64,000 nucleotides of DNA from Tetradesmus obliquus (lineage: Eukaryota; Chlorophyta; Chlorophyceae; Sphaeropleales; Scenedesmaceae). The translations under genes were made by a program, and so were the position numbers. The notes beneath the pieces were generated by a model. The model saw only the letters and a program-made list of their open reading frames with translations. It made no database searches and was not told the DNA's origin. Each line of letters starts with the position of its first letter. Position 1 is the stretch's first letter. The DNA lies in the NCBI GenBank assembly GCA_030272155.1, contig CP126201.1, positions 1,408,501 through 1,472,500 of the forward strand. The letters run 5' to 3'. Shown here piece after piece: positions 1 through 11,804 of this stretch.

Positions 1-1315
1 GCAGCTGATACTACCGACAGCCGCAACAGCACCAGCGGCGACAGCATTGTCACAATCGTGCCATCTGCACTGGAAGAGACAAGCACCACAGCAGCAGCAG
101 CCGCAGCCGGCGCTGCGGCAGCTGCACCTCAGCAGCAGCAGCAGGATGGGGCCAACATAACATATGAAGATGCAACCACAATGATGAACCAGCAGGTCAA
201 TATAGTCAACGAAACAGAAGCAGAAGAGGAGGTCCCCAGCCGTCGCCTGATGGCTTCCGCAGCAGCCGTCGCAAAGCGCAACGCGCCAATGGAAAAGTGG
301 CCGACAGCAATCTACTCGGTCGATATCAGTCAGGCCGGCAGACGCTTGCCGGATACGTTGCTTGCCACATCCCACGAGTACAACCGCATTTATGATTATG
401 GGGAGGAATACATTCACGCTTGGGCGAATGTTTTTGGCAAGCTGTCATCATCTCCGATCATTCGTGTGGGCGGCGCCAGCCAGGACAAGATGAAGAAGGT
501 GCGGAGGCTGTTATATTGCCGCTTTTGTTATGTCATATATTATTACTATCAGTCAGCATGAGGCGTATTTTAGTGAACAGTGTCATCCTTTGTATGACAT
601 GTGGCGGCGGCGCCAGCCAGGGCAAGATGAAAAGGGTGCAGCTGTTACTTGACTTGTTACAAACATGTTATGCCAACCAGATGACGAACAACTGCCCTGA
701 TGCGTGCGTCCACATTTTGTCATTGTTTCATGCGGGTTCGCTGTTGCGCGCTGCGGGTTGCTGGACGTGCGCAGCTGGCACGACTGCCGCCTGCAAGGCC
801 GCTTTGTTGTACACGGGCATTGGCTGCTGTTTGCTCTCTTGGCAAAATCCTGCACTGCTCGTTATCCGTATATACTTTATCATGTATGGAATGGTATCAT
901 CATCAAGTATTAATTACTGTATGTTCTGCATCTGTCTGCGTGCTGTAGGTGCCAGGTCCGAGGGTGTGGAAGGCTCTCAAGGCTCTGCAGGAGAGAGTCA
1001 ACGCCAGGTGCGCTGAAGAACCAAGCTGTAGCTTGAGCTGCTGTGCACGTCCCATGCAAAAGGACGGCTTTACACAGTGAATGCACAGTTACGCTCCTTC
1101 AGGCATTCCTGGACCAGGACACGGGTGTCCCCCGGGTCACCGGGTGTCACTGGGTGTCACCGGGCGTCACTGGGTGTCACCGGGCGTCACCGGGTGTCAC
1201 TGGGTGTCACCGGGGTACCCTGCCATGTGGTGGTGCTACGCGTGAGCTCAGCGGTGCCGCGTGTTGCGCCGTGTGGCAGAAGAACGCAGTAGAGCTCAGC
1301 AGGGAGATCATGGCG

Positions 1316-1346
<31 letters not shown>

Positions 1347-1521
1347 AGGTACATCTTTGGGCTGCCGCTGTGGCAGAAGAACGCAGTGGAGCTGTCCAAG
1401 GAAATCATGGCACTGGCTGAGAAGCATCTAGCTCCTGGTGCTGTCATTGGTTATGAGCTGGGCAATGAGGTAAGGCAGTGTGTTGTGTGTGTCTGCTGTC
1501 ATGATTGTGTAACTGCTATCT

Positions 1522-1568
<47 letters not shown>

Positions 1569-1950
1569 TGCAGTTCCCCTGGCTGAGAAGCATCTGGCCC
1601 CCAATGCTGTCATTGGTAATGACCTGGGTAACGAGGTGAGGCGGTGTGCTGTGTGCGATGTGAGCGGATTGTATATTGTAGCTGCTTGCTGCAGCAGCAG
1701 CGGCCGCTGTAGGATCATTGGCTATGAGCTCGGTAGTGAGGTGGGGCAGTGTGCTGTGTGTGTCTGCTGTCGCAATTAAGTGACTGCCATCTGCTGTTTC
1801 AGCACCACCAGCAGCAGCAGCAGCGGTTGCTTTGATGCCATTTGCTAGGAGTTCGTGCAACGAGGTGAGTCAACGCTTGCTTTTGCCGTGAACTGCAAAC
1901 GCAGGCAATCTGATGCAGCGCAACCAGCGGTAGCAGCAACAGTACGTACT

Positions 1951-1987
<37 letters not shown>

Positions 1988-2447
1988 CAGTGCCACAACA
2001 TAGCATCTGTGCACCGTATGCAACAGCAGGAGTTCTGGCTCACAGGGCTGGGGGGCAAGAAGAGCATCCAGGAGGCTCTGCACATGCGTTTGCGCCTCCA
2101 CTGAAATTGCTGCGGCTGCTGCTTCTGCTGCTGCCGCAGCCGGAGTTCTGGCCCACAGGGCTGGGCGGGCGCAATGAGAAAGGAGAGTGGAGGGGCGGCT
2201 TTGACGCGTTTGCGACATACTTCCACAGAGTTGCACAGCAGCTGGCGCCCTGCGGCAGCGGGAAAAGGGTCCTGTCCGGCCCGGGATGGGGTGAGTTGAA
2301 AGTTATGTTGCTTTGTCATACTGTCATCTTGTTTTGTCTTGCTGTTGGACTGATCACACAAACGCGACCTTAGCATAAGCTGGTGGTGTTGAATCTGCCT
2401 AAGACGTTAAGCGGCACTCGACGACGCAGCGAGATGTGTAGACCAAC

Positions 2448-2520
<73 letters not shown>

Positions 2521-3191
2521 AGGCAACGTGAACACGCAGCCTCACAACTGGCTGGCGCGCATCATGTGGACCGGCAAAAAATGCGGCTACATGTGGGAGG
2601 TCAACGTGCACTACTAGTGAGTGTTACTTTGTTGTTATTTCTGTTACTTGTTATGATGCATGGCTTACGGTTGGGGTTCATGTTTTTGGTTGAGGATGAT
2701 TCATCATCATGTGGACTGGCAAGGACAGCGGCTACATGTGGGAGGTCAACGTGCACTACTAGTGAGTGTTACTTTTGTCGTTATTTCTGTTTTAAGTCAT
2801 GATGCAGGGCGTACGGTTGGGGTTGATATTTTTGGCTGAGAGTGAGTCATCATAATGTGGACCGGCAAGGAGTGCGGCTGCTTGTGGGAGGTCAACGTGC
2901 ATTACTAGTCAGTGTTGTATCTGAGGTTTGAATGCGCACGCGTTAGAACTGGCCACTGCTCAGCAGCAGCTGCTGCAAGCATCACTTTGGCTGCCACTGC
3001 CCCACCAGATGATGCCAGTAATGGAGTGGTAGAGGTGCTTGCTCAGTGCGAGTACAAGTACCCCTGCTGCTTGCGTTGCGGCCCATACGTTGACAACACC
3101 GCGGTCAAGGCTGAGCAGCTGCTGGCTCAGCGGCTGCAGGAGTTGGCATGTAAGATACAACACTTGAGATATCAACAGGCAGTACACTGAC

Positions 3192-3224
<33 letters not shown>

Positions 3225-5620
3225 CTTCAAACTTTGCCGCAGCCCCTACATCGACAACACCACCGTCAGTGCTGAAGAACTGCTGTCTCAGAGCCTGCAG
3301 GATGTTGGGCTGGACAAGTATCGGGAGTACCAGCGCCTGGCTGATCAGGGCGGGATGCGGCTGCGCATCAGTGAGATGAACTCGCTGTGAGTGCAGCTTC
3401 CTGCAAGTGCTCGCTGTGATGCTTTGATGTATTCATGCATATATGTTGCACAGCTTCAGTGCTGCTATGCTCTATGAAACCCGCACGCAGCTCGAGCACG
3501 AGTGCACTTCTTCAGATCACCGCCAAGTGCTGATGAGTTCCTTTTGTCGCTGCTGTTTTTCTGCTGCAGTATGGTGGTGGCAGGGCCGGCCTGAGTGACA
3601 CAGCAGCCGGCATGTTCTGGGTGCTTGCACTCTGTGGGGTTTCCAAAACACTGTATTCGCTGAACACACATGCTTTCTCTGCTGCTGCTTTCTTCTGCTG
3701 CAGGTACGGCGGCGGCAGGGCCGGCCCCGACGACACAGCAGCCGGCATGTTCTGGGTGCTTGTATGCATGTCTGCAAACCCTTCGGTTCCAACGGTATTG
3801 CATCGTGCTGTGTTTATAATGTCTGCAGGTATGGTGGCGGCAGGGCTGGCTTGAGTGAGACAGCAGCTGGCATGTTTTGGGTGCTTGATGCACTCTGTGA
3901 GTTGGCTAAGGCCGGGGCGGGCGGCTGTCACCTTCACTGGGGCATTGGGGGTGCTCCTGATGGCACCATGGGCCAGCCGAATACAGGAGTGCAGACAAAC
4001 TTTTTCTACAAAGTGGGAGATAAGCGGCTGGAGTACAAGCAGCTCAAGGAGCAAAGGGTGAGTTGGGTGCTTGTTTGGTTATTTTGTTGATTAACATGTT
4101 ACAAGACAGCACCATGGGGCAGCCGAATACAGGTGTGGTGCAGACACACTTGTTTTACAAAGTGGGGGACAAGCGGCTGGAGTACAAGCAGCTCAAGGAG
4201 CAAGGGGGTGAGCTGGTGTTTGTTTGGTGTTGTTTTGTTGCTTAACATGTTACAAGACAGCACCACAGGGCAGCCCAACACAGGAGTGCAGACAAACTTT
4301 TTCTACAAAGTGGGGGACAAGCGGCTGGAGTATAAGCAGCTCAAGGAGCAAGGGGTGAGTTGGGTGTTTGTTTGGTGTTATTTTGTTGCTTAACACGGCC
4401 GTGCTTTAAGACATGCCTGCTGCTGCCTGTCTAACCTTTGTTACAACATGCTTCCCGCAATCTCCGTGGCAAGCCTGGCTGAGCCAGTGCCATGGCCTTC
4501 TATACATGCCCCTGGTACGCCTACCTGGCCTGGCCTAACATCCTTCCGCTGCTGCCTGTCTCTTTGAATGCCTTTGTCCTTCCACCTTTCGCTGATCTCT
4601 GCGGCCAGTTTGCCGGAGCCTGCGGTCTGGCCTCCCACCCACCTGAACTCACAGCTGTCTGCTGCTGTCCGTCCATCTGTCTGTCTTGTCCTTGTAAATT
4701 CAATCTTGCAGATCTGCGCGGCCAGCCTGGCCGAGCCGTCGCCTGGCTCTCCGTCCATGCGCCCTGGTACCGCCATAGTTCACTTCACATTGGCCTTGCA
4801 TGCCCTTTCATAACAGACCCTGCTGTCCATCTGCCTTTTACGTAATCTGCAGATCTCTGTGGCGAGGCTGGCTGAGCCAGTCGCCTGGCCATCCACCACA
4901 ACCAACATACCATGCTGCTGTCTGCCTTTCTGTCCGTCCTTCATACTTTAACTCAATCCTGAAAATCTCCGTGGCGAGCCCGGCCGAGACTGTAGCATTG
5001 CCCTCCATCCATGCCCCTGGTACGTCTACCTGGCCTGGACTCACACCCTTTTTTCCGCTGCTGTCTGTCTTGTTTCTTCAATCCTTCCGCAGATTTCCGT
5101 GGCAAGCCTGGCTGAGCCGGTCGCCTGGCCTTCTATTCATGCCCCCTGGTACGCCTACCTGGCATGGACCAGCTTCGCTCACGGCGGCTACAAGAAGCTC
5201 GCAGACGCAACCTTCATCAATGCCAAGCTTGACAAGGCGCAGTTCTGCAAGGCCAACACAAAGGTGCGCAGGGGTGTTCAGCGTGATGTGGTTGGGTTCA
5301 AAAATGGTTGTACGAGGGCTTTTGCCAGGGTTGCAGAACCACCTGAATCGGTGCAATGCAATAAGGCGCAGTTCTGCAAGGATAACACAAGGTGCGCGGG
5401 GTGTGGTTGGGTTCAACACGCGTTGTACTGGCCAGGGTTGCAGAACCACCGTCATCAACGCCAAGCTTGCAAAAGCGCAATCCTGCAAGGTCAAACCACG
5501 GTGTGCGGGGTTTAACATCCAACAGCTTGAGAAGTTGCTGAGTGTGGCTCAGACGTGTGGTGAGGCTGTCACTTCACTCGCGGCGGCTACAAGAAGCTCG
5601 CAGGTTTCATGTTTATCGTG

Positions 5621-5651
<31 letters not shown>

Positions 5652-6087
5652 GCCGCCGCCGCAGGTTCATGCGCTCAAGGCCGGCAATGGCGACCGGCGC
5701 ATCATGCTGCTCAACAAGCACGCCTCCTCACTGCTGCTGCTGCTGCTGCTGCTGCAGATCCACGCGCTCAAGGCCGACAATGGCGACCTGCGCATCATGC
5801 TGCTCAACAAGCATGCCAAGGCCGACTGCAACGCGCGCATCAAAGTGCCCGCGCAGTACTGCAAAACCTCGGAGCTCACGCGGCTGCTGCCGGGCCCTCA
5901 AGGCATGCAAAGCAAGGGAGGCATCAGCTGGCAGGGGCAGACTTATGACAATGCAGGCCACGATGGCGAAATCCAGGGAGAGAAGGTTGTGCAGATGGTG
6001 CAGAGGCGCAGCTTCAAGGACGGGCGCTGTGGGTTTGAGATCGCGCTACCGGCAACGACTGCCGCGCTCATTGTGAGCAAAGCTTAA
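1..6087 (+). CDS. GH79-family glycoside hydrolase (heparanase / beta-glucuronidase-like), 5' partial
   Basis: Retaining glycosidase expected to cleave glucuronic-acid-containing glycans, probably in the secretory pathway or wall; substrate inferred. Exons (phases agree): <1-498, 949-1007, 1349-1469, 2140-2290, 2523-2616, 3243-3386, 3829-4057, 5093-5263, 5758-6087, giving 598 visible residues. The frame is open from base 1, so the start and any signal peptide lie outside. An Ala/Gln-rich leader (about residues 1-80) precedes the catalytic domain. Family hallmarks: IIRVGGASQD; GYELGNE with the acid/base Glu at residue 226, the last codon of its exon; SEMNSLYGGG with the nucleophile Glu at 352, matching GETSSAYGGG of animal heparanase; a C-terminal beta domain from about residue 430. 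Nearly every exon has tandem partial copies in adjacent introns, listed separately. Family assignment is firm; substrate is not. Confidence 0.85.
598..640 (+). repeat. Echo of GH79 exon 1 tail
   Basis: This segment repeats the end of exon 1 (about 468-500): both read GGxGASQxKMK and both run into a GTG donor (AAG|GTGCGG and AGG|GTGCAG). The copy lies about 130 bp into the following intron. Confidence 0.8.
1126..1214. repeat. 10-bp minisatellite in a GH79 intron
   Basis: About nine units alternating CCGGGTGTCA, CTGGGTGTCA and CCGGGCGTCA lie in the intron between exons 2 and 3 of the GH79 gene. No coding role is seen. Confidence 0.85.
1265..1862 (+). repeat. Echoes of GH79 exon 3 (one upstream, about three downstream)
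   Basis: True exon 3 is 1349-1469. Upstream, 1265-1312 copies the segment coding LWQKNAVELS and ends in a CTG run. Downstream, 1582-1637 copies LAEKHLAPxAVIG up to the LGNE|GTGAGG donor, 1708-1742 copies IIGYELGSE|GTGGGG, and 1846-1868 resembles a last short donor copy (AACGAG|GTGAGT). The copied tail contains the codon for the catalytic acid/base Glu. Confidence 0.75.
2028..2080 (+). repeat. Echo of GH79 exon 4 start
   Basis: A segment reading QEFWLTGLGG lies about 110 bp before the real exon 4 start (PEFWPTGLGG at 2140), with its own upstream CAG. Confidence 0.75.
2698..2912 (+). repeat. Two echoes of GH79 exon 5 tail
   Basis: Segments at about 2703-2768 and 2851-2912 repeat the exon 5 end at 2565-2620, coding MWTGKxxGYMWEVNVHYY. 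The first copy keeps the CTACTA|GTGAGT donor; the second has CTAGTCAG. Spacing is about 145 bp. Confidence 0.9.
3080..3150 (+). repeat. Echo of GH79 exon 6 start
   Basis: This segment codes PYVDNTAVKAEQLLAQ-like sequence, a diverged copy of the exon 6 start at 3243 (PYIDNTTVSAEELLSQ). It lies about 160 bp upstream, within the intron. Confidence 0.8.
3566..3768 (+). repeat. Two echoes of GH79 exon 7 start
   Basis: Copies at about 3569-3630 and 3702-3765 repeat the acceptor and first about 20 codons of exon 7 (CTGCAG|GTATGG.., coding YGGGRAGLSETAAGMFWVL, which begins at 3829). Spacing is about 130 bp. Each copy has a pyrimidine/CTG-rich lead and a CTGCAG. Confidence 0.9.
4091..4360 (+). repeat. 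Two echoes of GH79 exon 7 tail
   Basis: Copies at about 4096-4208 and 4257-4354 repeat the last about 95 bp of exon 7 (GQPNTGVQTNFFYKVGDK through YKQLKEQ) followed by a GGTGAG donor. Spacing is about 150-160 bp. Taken as a stand-alone exon from the CAG at 4260, the third copy is 94 nt, so inclusion would shift frame. Confidence 0.9.
4448..5030 (+). repeat. Four echoes of GH79 exon 8 start
   Basis: True exon 8 starts at 5093 (ISVASLAEPVAWPSIHAPW). Diverged copies of its acceptor and first codons begin near 4460, 4711, 4852 and 4966. Each is preceded by a pyrimidine-rich stretch with TGTCTGTC and CCGC/CTGC. Confidence 0.85.
5345..5730 (+). repeat. Echoes of GH79 exon 8 tail and middle and of exon 9 start
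   Basis: Segments near 5360-5395 and 5452-5512 repeat the exon 8 end (AKLDKAQFCKANT|GTGCG). The segment near 5568-5606 repeats the middle of exon 8 (FAHGGYKKLA). The segment at 5661-5730 repeats the exon 9 start (HALKAGNGDRRIMLLNKHA) and runs into the CTG tract before the real exon 9 at 5758. Confidence 0.8.
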
Positions 6088-6158
6088 ATCTGAGCTTCAA
6101 ACAGACGGCTGCGAAGGTCGCCTGTCTTCAGGTGCACAAACACCACGTGGTTGCTGTT

Positions 6159-6235
6159 GAAGGACGGGCGCTGCGGGATCGAGATTGCGCTGCGGGCGAC
6201 GACTGCCGAACACATTGTGACCAAAGCTTGAGCTG
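6159..6235 (+). repeat. Echo of GH79 last codons and stop
   Basis: About 75 bp downstream of the stop at 6085-6087 the coding end is repeated with substitutions: KDGRCGIEIALRATTAEHIV and a stop, against KDGRCGFEIALPATTAALIV and a stop. It sits in the 3' flank. Confidence 0.85.
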
Positions 6236-6339
6236 AAGCGTACCATGATGGTTGCAGTGATTGCGCAATGCGCCTGTCATTTGCTCAGGTATGGGCTCTG
6301 TTCTCGCCGCGTATCACACGCAACTTGCGATGATGTGTG

Positions 6340-6545
6340 TCATTGCAGCAGCTGCCGCTGGGCTGCTGGCAGCAGAGCAGTGAGCAGTGCGACAGCACGT
6401 GATTTGGTGTGGCATCGCAGCAGCTGCAGCCGGACTGCTGGCAGCAGAGCAGTGAGCAGTGAGGCAGCACGTGATTTGGTGTGGCATCGCAGCAGCTGCA
6501 GCCGGACTGCTGGCACAGAGCAGTGAGCAGTGAGGCAGCACGTGG
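6340..6545. repeat. About 70-bp tandem repeat, three copies
   Basis: Three near-identical units built on GCAGAGCAGTGAGCAGTG and CAGCACGTGATTTGG lie downstream of the GH79 gene. No coding potential is recognised. Confidence 0.85.
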
Positions 6546-6599
6546 TGGAGGTACTACCTGGTGTGCTTGTAGCGTGTGTACATGAAGGGACTGGCCGCA

Positions 6600-6975
6600 G
6601 GGGTCAGTCGCAGATGCATGGCATGATCATGCCAGATGTCATGACATCTGGTGACAACTGCGGTGCCACGCACGACTCGTGATGTGGTGTGCATGTATGT
6701 GTGTACGTGGCATGATAACAGGTCAGTCGCAGATGCATGGCATGACATCTGGTGACAGCTGCGGTGCCACGCACGACTCGTGATGTGGTGTGCATGTATG
6801 TGTGTACATGGCATGATATCAGGTCAGTCGCAGATGCATGGCATGACATCTGGTGACAGCTGCGTTGCACCGCACGACTCGTGATGTGGTGTGCATATAG
6901 TGTGTGTGCATGAAAAGACTGGCCGCAGGGGTCAGTCGCAGATGCATAATGGCATGACATCTGGTGACAGCTGCG
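6600..6975. repeat. About 105-120-bp tandem repeat, four copies
   Basis: Units begin near 6601, 6721, 6823 and 6930 with GGTCAGTCGCAGATGCAT and contain CATGACATCTGGTGACA and CACGACTCGTGATGTGG. The overlapping reading frames are by-products of the repeat. Confidence 0.85.
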
Positions 6976-9050
6976 GCGCGCCGCAGTTGCTGGAGTGTTG
7001 GAGTGCGTTGCTTGGAGTGGCTGCATGGCTTGCATCACTTGAGCGGCTGCGATGACGGACAGTTCTGCACACTTTTGCTCGCCAGCTCTGCAATGCTGCG
7101 CATGTGGCATTTTGTGGTTTCGAGACGTTATAACGTTATGAGGCGAAGGTGCATGTGCACTCCACCAGGTGAAGCCTAGGGGTTGCTGCTGCGCAAATGC
7201 TGAGCTGATGTTATTTCACGTGGTGTTGCATATAGCTAATCCCTGAAGCAATTAGATGAACTGATGTGACGTGCCTGCAGGCCATGGTGTTTCATTGCTT
7301 GTAGGCCTGCTCGTGCAGGCTTGGAGGTATTGCAGCAGCCACCAGGCGCAGCAGCGTCTTGCAGCTGGTCGCTGCACGTAGCTGTCAAATGACAGTTTTA
7401 GGCATGTTGAATGCACAACTGCGCACCTGCAAGCAATGCTGTGATGCCAGCTGCTGACATAGAGCTAGCTTGGCTGTATGTATGGCTAGCAGGCGGGTGG
7501 CTGTCCTCTGTCATGCAAGTGTTTGCCTTGTGTTAGTCTTGAGCCGCCAGATCGGTTGATGCAAAGCCACTGGTAGCAAAGCTAGGCAGGCTGCTTAGCA
7601 GCAGCCGCTGCTGCTTTTGGTTTCATTATCTGGTTTCAGCAGATGGCTGAACTACAGGATAGAACTAACATAGTTGTGATCAGAGATGCACCTCGGCAGG
7701 GAACCGAATCAACAGATGCAGCGTGACTGGTTACACCATCATGTCAAACTTAATCACATGTGCATGTGTGCAGTGTTGTGCCCTCTCCAATCATTGCGAG
7801 GGCTGTGCTGTGTGACACACAGCTGTTCTGCTGTTCTGCTAGAAAAGCATGCAAGCACGCATACGTGCATGCAGGTATGCAAAGGTGCAGCAGGCTCTGC
7901 ACCGCACTGAGCTGCAGACTGCTGAAGTCACTTGCTGTGCGATGCAGCATTTTGCAGCTGTGCAGCCGTGGTCTTGGGAGCACGGGTATTGACTGTGTGT
8001 GTCAAGCTGCAGTGGCTGCAGCTGTTATGTGTGCATGAGCACACTTTGGTCACTGCAAACTCAGCTTGTTTTGCTGCATTGTCCCAACTCCTACTGTGCA
8101 TCATGGTGGGCAAGCAACCTGAAGCTTAGCATCCGCCTGGTGTTTGGGGCAGCAGCAATGCCGTTTGAGCACTAGCGGCGGTTGTACACATCCCTTGGCC
8201 CAGCTGACCGGGCCAGCAAACGTGCATGTGCAGGAGTGTGGAGCGCCAAATTCTGCTGCAGTATTGTGTGTGTGCAGCCGCTGCCGGCGGCATGCAACCG
8301 ATGTGCAGTGATGCCCTGCATATGCATGCTGCTCTGTGTGCATGTGGTGCGTGGGGTGGCAGCCAAAGCAGCCAGAGATGGTTGCAGCTGCATGCTGCTC
8401 TGTACAGAGCACATGTGTGCATGTGCTTGGTGTACAACAGGACATGTCCTGTATGCATGTGATGCATACTGTGGGGTCCAGCGTGCGAGTGTGCATAAGC
8501 ACAGCATTGAGAACCCAATACAATGGGCTGTGACAGCTGCATAAAATCAATAGAGTGAACACTGCATTAGTAATGCTATAATATGCTACAGTAGACAAGG
8601 GTAGTTCTGATGATACAGCACCTGCAGGGCCCTGCCTGAAGCATTTGGCAAAAGGCAGTCCCTGATGCATTGCACTGCACAGGGCTCGACTAAAGCTTGC
8701 TGCGCTGCGAGCAGCAGTGATGCTGCCTTGGTAACAAAGAATGGGACCTGCAAGTTGCAAAGCCACGCTTTCATGTGAACTGTCAAAACGGGGAGCCAGT
8801 CACCATCTGACACGCCCCAAGCAAGCAGCAGCAGCAGCAGCAGCAGCATGCACTGCATCATGCTGGCGCACCCCTGCAGCCTGATGGCTTAAACTATCCA
8901 GTAAAGGCTCGAGCCCAAAAGGCAGCTGCCACATGTGATGCCACACCATACGATCAGCACATTCATTTGCCACGACCACATGCATCCACAGCAACAACGC
9001 CATTTGCTCAGCATGTGTTTAAAAACAGATTTGCAAGGCTCCTGGATGAA
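6976..9050. other. Gene-poor interval between convergent GH79 and ALPH genes
   Basis: This 2-kb stretch between the two 3' ends is rich in TGCATG/GCATGC words and has only short open frames without recognisable domains. An (AGC)8 run lies at 8826-8849. A minus-strand frame behind it (about 8861-8586) begins with a poly-Leu stretch from that run, and I do not accept it as a gene. Confidence 0.6.
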
Positions 9051-9396
9051 CATGTGCTCAGCCGTCAGCCACATACGTCGAGACAACCATGTTGACCAAC
9101 AGCGGTGACACAATTTGCTGAGCAGCTTCTGCTCAGCTGTCAGCCACATACGTCGAGCCGCTGGGTATCGACACCAGCACTGCCTCAAGGTCACGCAACG
9201 TGAGCGGCAGCAGCTGCCGCTGCTGATGATGCTGCGCCACCGCAGGTTGATTCCGTGAGCGCTGCTGCAGCTCCCTTAGTGGCGGCAGCAAGACGGCTGT
9301 CAGCTGCCCTCCTAGGGGGCAGCCTGTTTCAAGTAGCACCACCGTCTGCCACAGCCACTTTGACTCCCAGCCATGACGCCACATATTGCTCAACAT
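9050..9396 (-). repeat. Echo of the ALPH terminal exon with stop
   Basis: The segment at 9396-9133 repeats the last exon from [12 protein letters not shown] to SGSTYVAD and a stop. A shorter third copy of the STYVAD-stop segment lies near 9085-9060. All are 3' of the real stop at 9402 on the coding strand. Confidence 0.85.
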
Positions 9397-9401
9397 CCTG
9401 C

Positions 9402-11165
9402 TCAGCCATCAGCCACATACGTCGAGCCGCTGGGTATAGACACCAGCACTGCCTCAAGGTCATGCAACGTGAGCGGCAGCAGCTGCTGCTGATGATGATG
9501 ATGCTGCTGCGCCGCAGACAGCTTGCGTGAGCGCTGCTGCAGCTCCCGCAGTGGCGGCAGCACGACGGCTGTCAGCTGCCCTCCTAGGGGGCAGCCTGTG
9601 TCGATGCCTGTGGCGTGCGGGGTGGTCTGCAGCCGCCGCACGGAGTCGTGCCCAAAAATGATGTGCTGCGGGCCTGCAGCAGCAGCAGCAGCAGTGAACG
9701 CACGTGACAGAAGTGACAGAAGTGAGAGCTGTGCTCCTGCTGTAGCCGCGCCTCGAGCTATTTGTTATCTACTCCACAAACAGAGCTGTGGCTCTGCTGA
9801 GAATTGCAGTATGAATTGCAGCAGGGTTGCAGGATTGCAGCGCTGTGCAAGCGAGCCCTTGCTCACCCTGCCAGAAGCCCGCCCATGGCAAGCTGCCCTC
9901 CTGCGCCCGCTCCAGCCCAATGAAGCTGCAGCAGCAGCAGCAGCAGCAGCGGCAGTAGCAGCATCCGCAGCAGCGTCGTCAACTGGAAGGGGCAGTATCA
10001 TCCTCTTATGCAGCCTTTTTCAAAGACTTAATTGTACAAATGGGCGCGTCGCCTTCACCGCACACGTTGCACGACCAGCAAATGTGCGCACCACACAGCC
10101 ACGTGCCAGCTGAGGTTGACTCCAACACACACATTCCCACCTGCCGTCTGGCTGTGGCAGTACGTCCCTCAGTGCAGCGAGGTGCACCAGCTGCTGCTGC
10201 TGCAGCGGCACCCCGGGCACCAGCCCGCCATGCACTACTATGAGGTTGTAGCTGCAAGCAATGCACAAACAACAGCAATGCAGTGTGTCAAAGTGGAGTG
10301 GGGCGTTGGCGGGTCATACACATGCTGCAGCGGCACCCCTGGCACCAGCCCGCCATGCACCACAATGAGGTTGTAGCTGCAGGCAGTGCAGACAGAACCA
10401 GATGATACAGCAATTGCGTGAGTCACAGCATCGCATGGGCATGCCGTCAAGGCACAGTGGGCAAGTGTCAGAGGATAAGTTCATGACAGAAGGTATGATG
10501 GAGACAAAACTGCAGGCAGTACACCGAGGTGATATGGCAGGCCGCTCTGCTCCTGTGGGGCTTAACAACATCGTGTTGCCTTACGCAACCTTTATCCCTC
10601 TGTAAGGACAACTGTGCCGTGCAAGAGCCCTCAAAGATTGTGCTCACCCTTCCACGGTCAAGCTGAAAGGCAGCCCCATCATGAACTGCACGTGCTTTGC
10701 TGCGCGCTGCATGGTGTGCGTGCCTCTAAACCCTGTTTCCAGCAGCACCCGCTGCAGTGACGCTGAACCCTATGCACAGTCACTCCCTTGGCGGTCAATC
10801 ACAAACTCACCCTTCCACGGTCAAACTCAACGGAAGTCCCATCATGAACTGCCCTTGCTCCATGGCATGTGTGCCTCTCAACCCTGTCCAAACTGAACAC
10901 TCTACAATGGCGCTGAACCCTATGCGCAGTCGCTAATGGCCGCCAAACCCCAACTCACCCTTCTACGGTCACGCTGAAGGGCAGTCCCATCATGAACTGC
11001 ACATCTTCTGGCAGCAGTTGCCCCACCCAAGATAGCTTTGGCAGGGGCGGGGCAATGCCCTGCTGCAGGTTCCACCACGTTGCGAGCGCCAGGTCATCGT
11101 TGTTGCCGCGCACAGCCCAGGCCCTGCCTTCACTCAAGAGGCGTGCAACTGCAATGACCTGGCAT

Positions 11166-11197
<32 letters not shown>

Positions 11198-11310
11198 GCA
11201 GAAGCAATGGTGTCAGCAGCAGGCGGTGGGGGGTGCCAGGTCATCATTGTTGCGGAGCACAGCCCAGGCCCCGCCTTCACTCAGCAGACGCGCAACTGCA
11301 ATATCCTGCG

Positions 11311-11370
<60 letters not shown>

Positions 11371-11615
11371 ATGGTGTCAGCAGCAGGCGGTGGGGGGTGC
11401 CAAGTCATCGTTGTTGCCACGCACAGCCCAGGCCCTGCCTTCACTCAAGAGGCGTGCAACTGCAATGACCTGGCATCAGCAGCAGCAGCAGAAGCAGAAG
11501 CAGCAGAAGCAATGGTGTCAGCAGCAGGCGGTGGGGGGTGCCAGGTCATCATTGTTGCGGAGCACAGCCCAGGCCCCGCCTTCACTCAGCAGACGCGCAA
11601 CTGCAATAACCTGCG

Positions 11616-11672
<57 letters not shown>

Positions 11673-11773
11673 ATGGTGTCAGCAGCAGGCGGTGGGGGTG
11701 CCAGGTCATCGTTGTTGCCACGCACAGCCCAGGCCCTGCCTTCACTCAGCAGTCGTCGGCAGCGATAACCTGC

Positions 11774-11804
<31 letters not shown>

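Noticed and set aside
4091-4360. GH79 exon 7 echoes as mutually exclusive cassette exons
   Set aside because: The copy bounded by CAG and GTGAGT is 94 nt and out of phase with both neighbours, so it cannot substitute for the real exon tail.
8586-8861. Minus-strand frame with a Leu run resembling a signal peptide
   Set aside because: The Leu stretch is just a CAG/CTG microsatellite and the rest has no recognisable features.
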